Shown: positions 14,581 through 17,293 of the stretch, piece by piece
How the letters are laid out: every line of letters starts with the position of its first letter
Numbering within the stretch: position 1 is the stretch's first letter
Assembly: GCA_964562375.1 (NCBI GenBank)
Contig: CAZLSW010000070.1
Location: 1 to 17,293, forward strand
Direction of reading: 5' to 3'
Source: JAJPXC01 sp964562375
GTDB lineage: Bacteria; Bacteroidota; Bacteroidia; Bacteroidales; Muribaculaceae
Length of the DNA: 17,293 bases
Made by a program: the position numbers and the translations under genes
The notes under the pieces: generated by a model
Database searches by the model: none
Told to the model about the DNA's origin: nothing
Seen by the model: only the letters and a program-made list of their open reading frames with translations

Positions 14581-14895
14581 GGAAGGACAAGAGTGTCTTT
14601 CGCTGCCTCTCAATAGACCGGTCGGTCTGGCGGGAGGGCCTTTACATAAAAGGCGTTACTCCAGACGCAGTCTTCTCTATCGAAAACTTCGCAACTTTTC
14701 AAGTCAGGAAGACGATGCAGCGGAAACGTCCGGGTTGATTATATCCAACCCCGAGGCCCGTCATGAAGATGACGGCAACCTTATGGGTGCAATATAGTCA
14801 AACGTGGGCCGACCGACTGTCTCTTCTCAATGACTTGGGCAATGCGAAGGCCTTCGATAGTGGGATGAGCAGGATGTGCTTGCCCACGTCTTTTA
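14581..14895 (+). ncRNA. Structured leader RNA, copy A (upstream of DUF3575/fimbrillin operon)
   Basis: This stretch of about 315 nt has no convincing gene and is packed with inverted repeats. Helices are: GCG/CGC plus AAGGACA/TGTCTTT around an AGAG loop (14579-14603); AGACC/GGTCT (14615-14628), which competes with GTCTGG/CCAGAC (14625-14630 with 14661-14666); GCCTTT/AAAGGC (14638-14654), which competes with GCGT/ACGC (14653-14656 with 14665-14668); GTCTTC/GAAGAC (14670-14675 with 14708-14713); GGGTTG/CAACCC (14732-14751); CCGTCAT-GAAG-ATGACGG (14758-14775); and a closing stem ACGTGGGC/GCCCACGT (14802-14809 with 14882-14889) followed by CTTTT. The 12-bp palindrome CGAAGGCCTTCG (14845-14856) lies in its loop. 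It is homologous to the leader at 2902-3219. The start is inferred from the promoter. A cis-regulatory role on the downstream operon is inference, and it could also be released as a free small RNA. Confidence 0.72.
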
Positions 14896-14900
14896 TTACC

Positions 14901-14936
14901 ATGAAACTGCGCCGCAGGGCAACGGCAACCGACTGA
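14901..14936 (+). CDS. Possible 11-codon leader peptide
   Basis: An ATG at 14901 just after the T run of leader copy A opens an 11-codon frame, MKLRRRATATD, ending in TGA at 14934-14936, 33 bases before the first gene of the operon. The run of arginine codons resembles attenuation peptides, but nothing else supports translation. It may be chance. Confidence 0.2.
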   Translation: MKLRRRATATD

Positions 14937-14969
14937 ACGAATAAACCAACACATCATATCACACAAACC

Positions 14970-15587
14970 TTGAAACGAATCTACCTAACCTTATTTGGCC
15001 TGTTCGCCGCATTGGGAGTGATGGCGCAGGACACAAATAATAATACTGCGTCAGACGACTGTCAGTGTTTCTTGGGCGAGATGGCCGTGCGGGCCAACCT
15101 GCTGCGCTGGGCCACGCTGACCCTCGACGGAGGCATCGAGTGGCAGCTGATGCCGACGGTGCGGCCGGAGCTCACGCTGGTGGTCGACGGCACATGGACG
15201 CACTGGAGCTGGGACACGAAGAACCGCCATTACTCCGTGGGCGAGATTGCGCCGCAGTTGCGCTGGCATTTCAAGGACACGCGCTGGTATGCCGGCATAA
15301 TGTACAAATGGGGCTCGTTCAACTACAAGCTCGGCGACAGCGACGGCAAGCAGGGGTACGTGCAGGGCGGCGGCATCGTCGGCGGCTACCGTCTGCCGGT
15401 GGGCAAGAGCGGCCGCTGGGTCTTCGACTTCTCGCTCGGTCTGGGCTACCTCCACGCCTGGTATAACAAGTGGTACGCCGACAACGGCGTGCGCGTGCGC
15501 CGCTGGGGTCCGTCGGGCCATGACACCAAAGACTGGTGGGGACCCATCAGCGCCGCCGTCACCATCAGCTACACCTTCAAGAAATAA
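14970..15587 (+). CDS. DUF3575 outer-membrane protein, fimbrial-type operon
   Basis: This is a predicted outer-membrane beta-barrel protein of 205 residues. The only usable start is TTG at 14970, because the frame is closed by TGA at 14934-14936 and contains no ATG before it. From there the product has a good signal peptide (MKRIYLTLFGLFAALGVMAQ). The mature part has the DUF3575 signature order: AVRANLLRWATLTLDGGIEW, then THWSWDTKNRHY, then IAPQLRWHF, YAGIMYKWGSFNYK, GGYRLPVGK and FDFSLGLGYLHAWYN, ending in an aromatic barrel strand (AAVTISYTFKK). DUF3575 genes commonly head operons with fimbrillin-like proteins in Bacteroidales, as here, and are often annotated as fimbrial-associated. It is preceded by structured leader copy A and followed after 6 bases by a FimB/Mfa2-like gene. 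Confidence 0.88.
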   Translation: MKRIYLTLFGLFAALGVMAQDTNNNTASDDCQCFLGEMAVRANLLRWATLTLDGGIEWQLMPTVRPELTLVVDGTWTHWSWDTKNRHYSVGEIAPQLRWHFKDTRWYAGIMYKWGSFNYKLGDSDGKQGYVQGGGIVGGYRLPVGKSGRWVFDFSLGLGYLHAWYNKWYADNGVRVRRWGPSGHDTKDWWGPISAAVTISYTFKK

Positions 15588-15593
15588 GACGCC

Positions 15594-16424
15594 ATGAAAC
15601 GAGCAATACTGATACTCTCTGCTGCCGTGGCGCTCACTTCGTGCGTGCACGACGAACTTTACTATACGAACCACCCCGACACGGGCGTGCTGAAGGTGAC
15701 CACCGACTGGGAGAGCCGCGCCGAGGCAGCCGACATCCCGGCCGAATACACCCTGCTGATGGGCGACGGCAGCGTCAACACCACCACTCTCACCACTGAA
15801 TGGCCTGTGCAACTCGCGCAGGGTGACTACTCCATCCTTGCCTACAATACTCCAGCACACATTAATATTATAGGCGAGACGGCCGACTGGGACGGCTCCG
15901 AACCCATCCCCGGTTATTGTTTCTCGCGCCAGGAGAGTTTCTTTGTGGCCAAGGACGACACCACGCGCGTGACGATGCCGATGGTGCAGCGCAACCGCGA
16001 CCTGCGGCTGATCGTCAAGCTCGACCCGCGCGACGACGAGCGCTACGTCTCAGCAGAGGCCATGGTCAGCGGTCTGGCCGGACAGTGCAACCTCATCACG
16101 GGCCAGCTTTCGGGCATAGTGGCTACCTCTCCGGCGGTCACGCTCTCGACCTGTGACGGTCTCCCGGCCTTGGTGATGGACCTGCGGCCCTTCGGCGTGG
16201 CAGCGGGCGAGGCCTGCGCGCTGTCGCTGACGGTCAACACCGTCACCGGTGACATCTACAGCATCACAACGGCGCTCACCGACCAACTGCAGGACTTCAC
16301 CTCCAGCGACCTCGACACCTTAGTGCTCGTGGCCTCGCTGACGATGCCATTCACACCCAATCTCCAGGCCACCATCAACGACTGGCAAGTGGGAGGCAAC
16401 CACACCGGCGATGCCGAGGATTGA
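15594..16424 (+). CDS. FimB/Mfa2-like (DUF5119) fimbrial lipoprotein
   Basis: This is a 276-residue surface lipoprotein. The lipoprotein signal is MKRAILILSAAVALTSC with lipid-attached Cys17. The mature protein has the DUF5119/FimB-Mfa2-like layout: a DELYYTNHPDTGVLKVTTDW start, a GDYSILAYNTPAHINI strand typical of the first transthyretin-like domain, and a second beta domain closing with LQATINDWQVG. Proteins of this group anchor or terminate fimbriae at the outer membrane. The gene starts 6 bases after the DUF3575 gene and is followed after 24 bases by a fimbrillin-like gene, fitting a DUF3575, anchor and fimbrillin operon. It looks complete. Confidence 0.85.
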   Translation: MKRAILILSAAVALTSCVHDELYYTNHPDTGVLKVTTDWESRAEAADIPAEYTLLMGDGSVNTTTLTTEWPVQLAQGDYSILAYNTPAHINIIGETADWDGSEPIPGYCFSRQESFFVAKDDTTRVTMPMVQRNRDLRLIVKLDPRDDERYVSAEAMVSGLAGQCNLITGQLSGIVATSPAVTLSTCDGLPALVMDLRPFGVAAGEACALSLTVNTVTGDIYSITTALTDQLQDFTSSDLDTLVLVASLTMPFTPNLQATINDWQVGGNHTGDAED

Positions 16425-16448
16425 CAATACGCTTGAAAACAACACTCT

Positions 16449-17276
16449 ATGAAACCAAGATATATACTTCTGTCCCTGCCGTTGCTGCTGGCCGCGTGTT
16501 CGTCGAATGACGAGCCGGCGACCGTCGAGGCGACAAATGGCGAGCCCGTCGAAATACGCCTCTCGGCCTCGATGCTTAAGGTCCAGGGGCCGGGCAGCCG
16601 CGCCTTTGAAGTAGACCCCACGGAATTGGCCGAAGGCACCAACCTGGCAATCCGCGTGGAGAAGTCCGACGACAACACAGTGCTCTACACCGTCACCGGC
16701 ACTGTCAATGCCGACGGCTCCGTGACCACCAGCGAGACCATGATTTTCCCGCTCAACCGCGACAAGGTAAACATCTACGCCTTTGTCGGGAGCAAGAGCT
16801 TCGACGAATACGCCTCGCCCACCATCTCTACCGCGCAAAAGACAGCTGCCAACTACACGGCGAGTGACGTGCTCTACGCTTCTCTCAGCGGCATCAGCCC
16901 GACAAACAACCCGTTGACATTGCAGTTCAGCCACAAGACGTCCAAGCTCAACATAGTGGTTAACAAAGGCTCCTTCACCTCTGCCATCTCGGCCGTACAG
17001 ATTGAGAGCGCATGTGTCTCGGCCACGTTCGACTACCATACCGCAACGTTTGACTTCACCGACGGCACCTATGGCACTGTCGCTGCCACCACTTTGGAAT
17101 CCCCCGAGAAAAACGAGGTAATGCTGTTGCCGCAAACTCTTTCGGCCGGCCGTTTTATCCGGGTAAAATTAGTCGACAGCTCTTCATTCCTCTTCTCTCT
17201 GCCATCGTCAGTGGAATTGCAGTCGGGGTGTGAGTACACTTCCTGTTTTCGTCACTTTTTAGAGCCGAATTTTTAA
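16449..17276 (+). CDS. Fimbrillin-family lipoprotein, C-terminus lost at a junction
   Basis: This is a fimbrillin-like (Mfa1/Mfa-like) lipoprotein. The signal is MKPRYILLSLPLLLAAC with Cys17, followed by SSNDEP. The body has the family order of strands: an EIRLSASML segment, an IFPLNRDKVNIYAFVG strand, a NYTASDVLYASLSG segment, the hallmark LQFSHKTSKLNIVVNKG (compare F.H..SKL in the family), and LESPEKNEVMLLPQTLSAG. After LQSGCEYT, where the family normally continues with alternating strands and a final W-containing segment, the frame turns into SCFRHFLEPNF and stops at 17276. None of the three plus frames after about 17233 looks like fimbrillin, and base composition shifts to AT-rich there. 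The gene therefore appears interrupted; 275 residues remain. Confidence 0.8.
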   Translation: MKPRYILLSLPLLLAACSSNDEPATVEATNGEPVEIRLSASMLKVQGPGSRAFEVDPTELAEGTNLAIRVEKSDDNTVLYTVTGTVNADGSVTTSETMIFPLNRDKVNIYAFVGSKSFDEYASPTISTAQKTAANYTASDVLYASLSGISPTNNPLTLQFSHKTSKLNIVVNKGSFTSAISAVQIESACVSATFDYHTATFDFTDGTYGTVAATTLESPEKNEVMLLPQTLSAGRFIRVKLVDSSSFLFSLPSSVELQSGCEYTSCFRHFLEPNF

Positions 17277-17293
17277 TGTGTTGATTTAGGTGG
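17233..17293. other. Probable insertion or rearrangement junction inside the fimbrillin gene
   Basis: Sequence similar in character to the fimbrillin gene ends near 17233. The remaining 60 bases are AT-rich, contain no continuing reading frame of the family, and run off the window edge. An inserted element or a rearrangement breakpoint is likely. Its identity cannot be read from so short a piece. Confidence 0.45.

Noticed and set aside
14516..14797. A 93-codon frame across the leader copy A
   Set aside because: It has no recognisable protein features, starts with an alternative codon upstream of the promoter, and runs through the conserved RNA helices. Its alignment partner in copy B has no corresponding frame.
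1..17293. tRNA genes and CRISPR arrays
   Set aside because: No cloverleaf-like segment and no regularly spaced short repeats were seen. The only periodic repeats are those coding for the Ig-like domains.

Overview
The window looks like part of a chromosome, or an integrated element, from a member of the Bacteroidales (Bacteroidota). Three things support this: -7 promoter boxes of the form TAnnTTTG, no Shine-Dalgarno sequences, and a conjugation operon of the Bacteroides conjugative-transposon type (TraJ to TraO plus a coupling ATPase), followed by DUF3575 and fimbrillin-type genes. A gut family such as Muribaculaceae, Bacteroidaceae or Prevotellaceae is plausible. The sequence alone does not settle the family.

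Layout. (i) 46-5626, minus strand: two tandem tyrosine recombinases with a 4-base ATGA overlap (5626 to 3294), then a promoter and structured leader of about 320 nt (3255 to 2902), a 62-codon small ORF, and a secreted 866-residue protein with five BIG_2 Ig-like repeats and leucine-rich repeats. (ii) 5813-14428, plus strand: a tightly packed tra operon. It starts with traJ, which has no normal start codon and carries a -1 frameshift at a G5 run. It continues with traK (VirB8-like), traL, traM (VirB10-like), traN (VirB9-like), traO, a lipoprotein, a VirD4-type coupling ATPase, a GH24-like lysozyme, and a coiled-coil membrane protein. The traA-traI part (including the VirB4 ATPase) and a relaxase are absent. 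(iii) 14529-17293, plus strand: a second promoter and structured leader, then an operon for a DUF3575 outer-membrane protein, a FimB/Mfa2-like (DUF5119) lipoprotein and a fimbrillin-like lipoprotein. The last gene loses its normal C-terminus near 17233, which looks like an insertion junction.

The most interesting observation is that the two long non-coding leaders, about 11.6 kb apart and on opposite strands, are homologous. Both begin with TAACTTTG and have almost the same length. They share blocks of 15 of 15, 17 of 17 and 29 of 34 bases. They also share a first hairpin with an AGAG loop whose stem carries compensatory base changes, and a long-range terminal stem, also with one compensatory change, ending in a T run. 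Each precedes genes for secreted or surface proteins. This points to a conserved structured cis-regulatory RNA, a candidate attenuator or riboswitch-like leader for surface adhesin genes. I cannot assign it to a known class.

How it may fit together: the tra genes would build the envelope-spanning conjugation channel. The DUF3575/fimbrillin operon directly behind them would be surface-adhesion cargo. The recombinase pair next to the damaged 5' end of traJ suggests either a second element inserted into the conjugative element, or a deletion that removed the front half of the tra operon.
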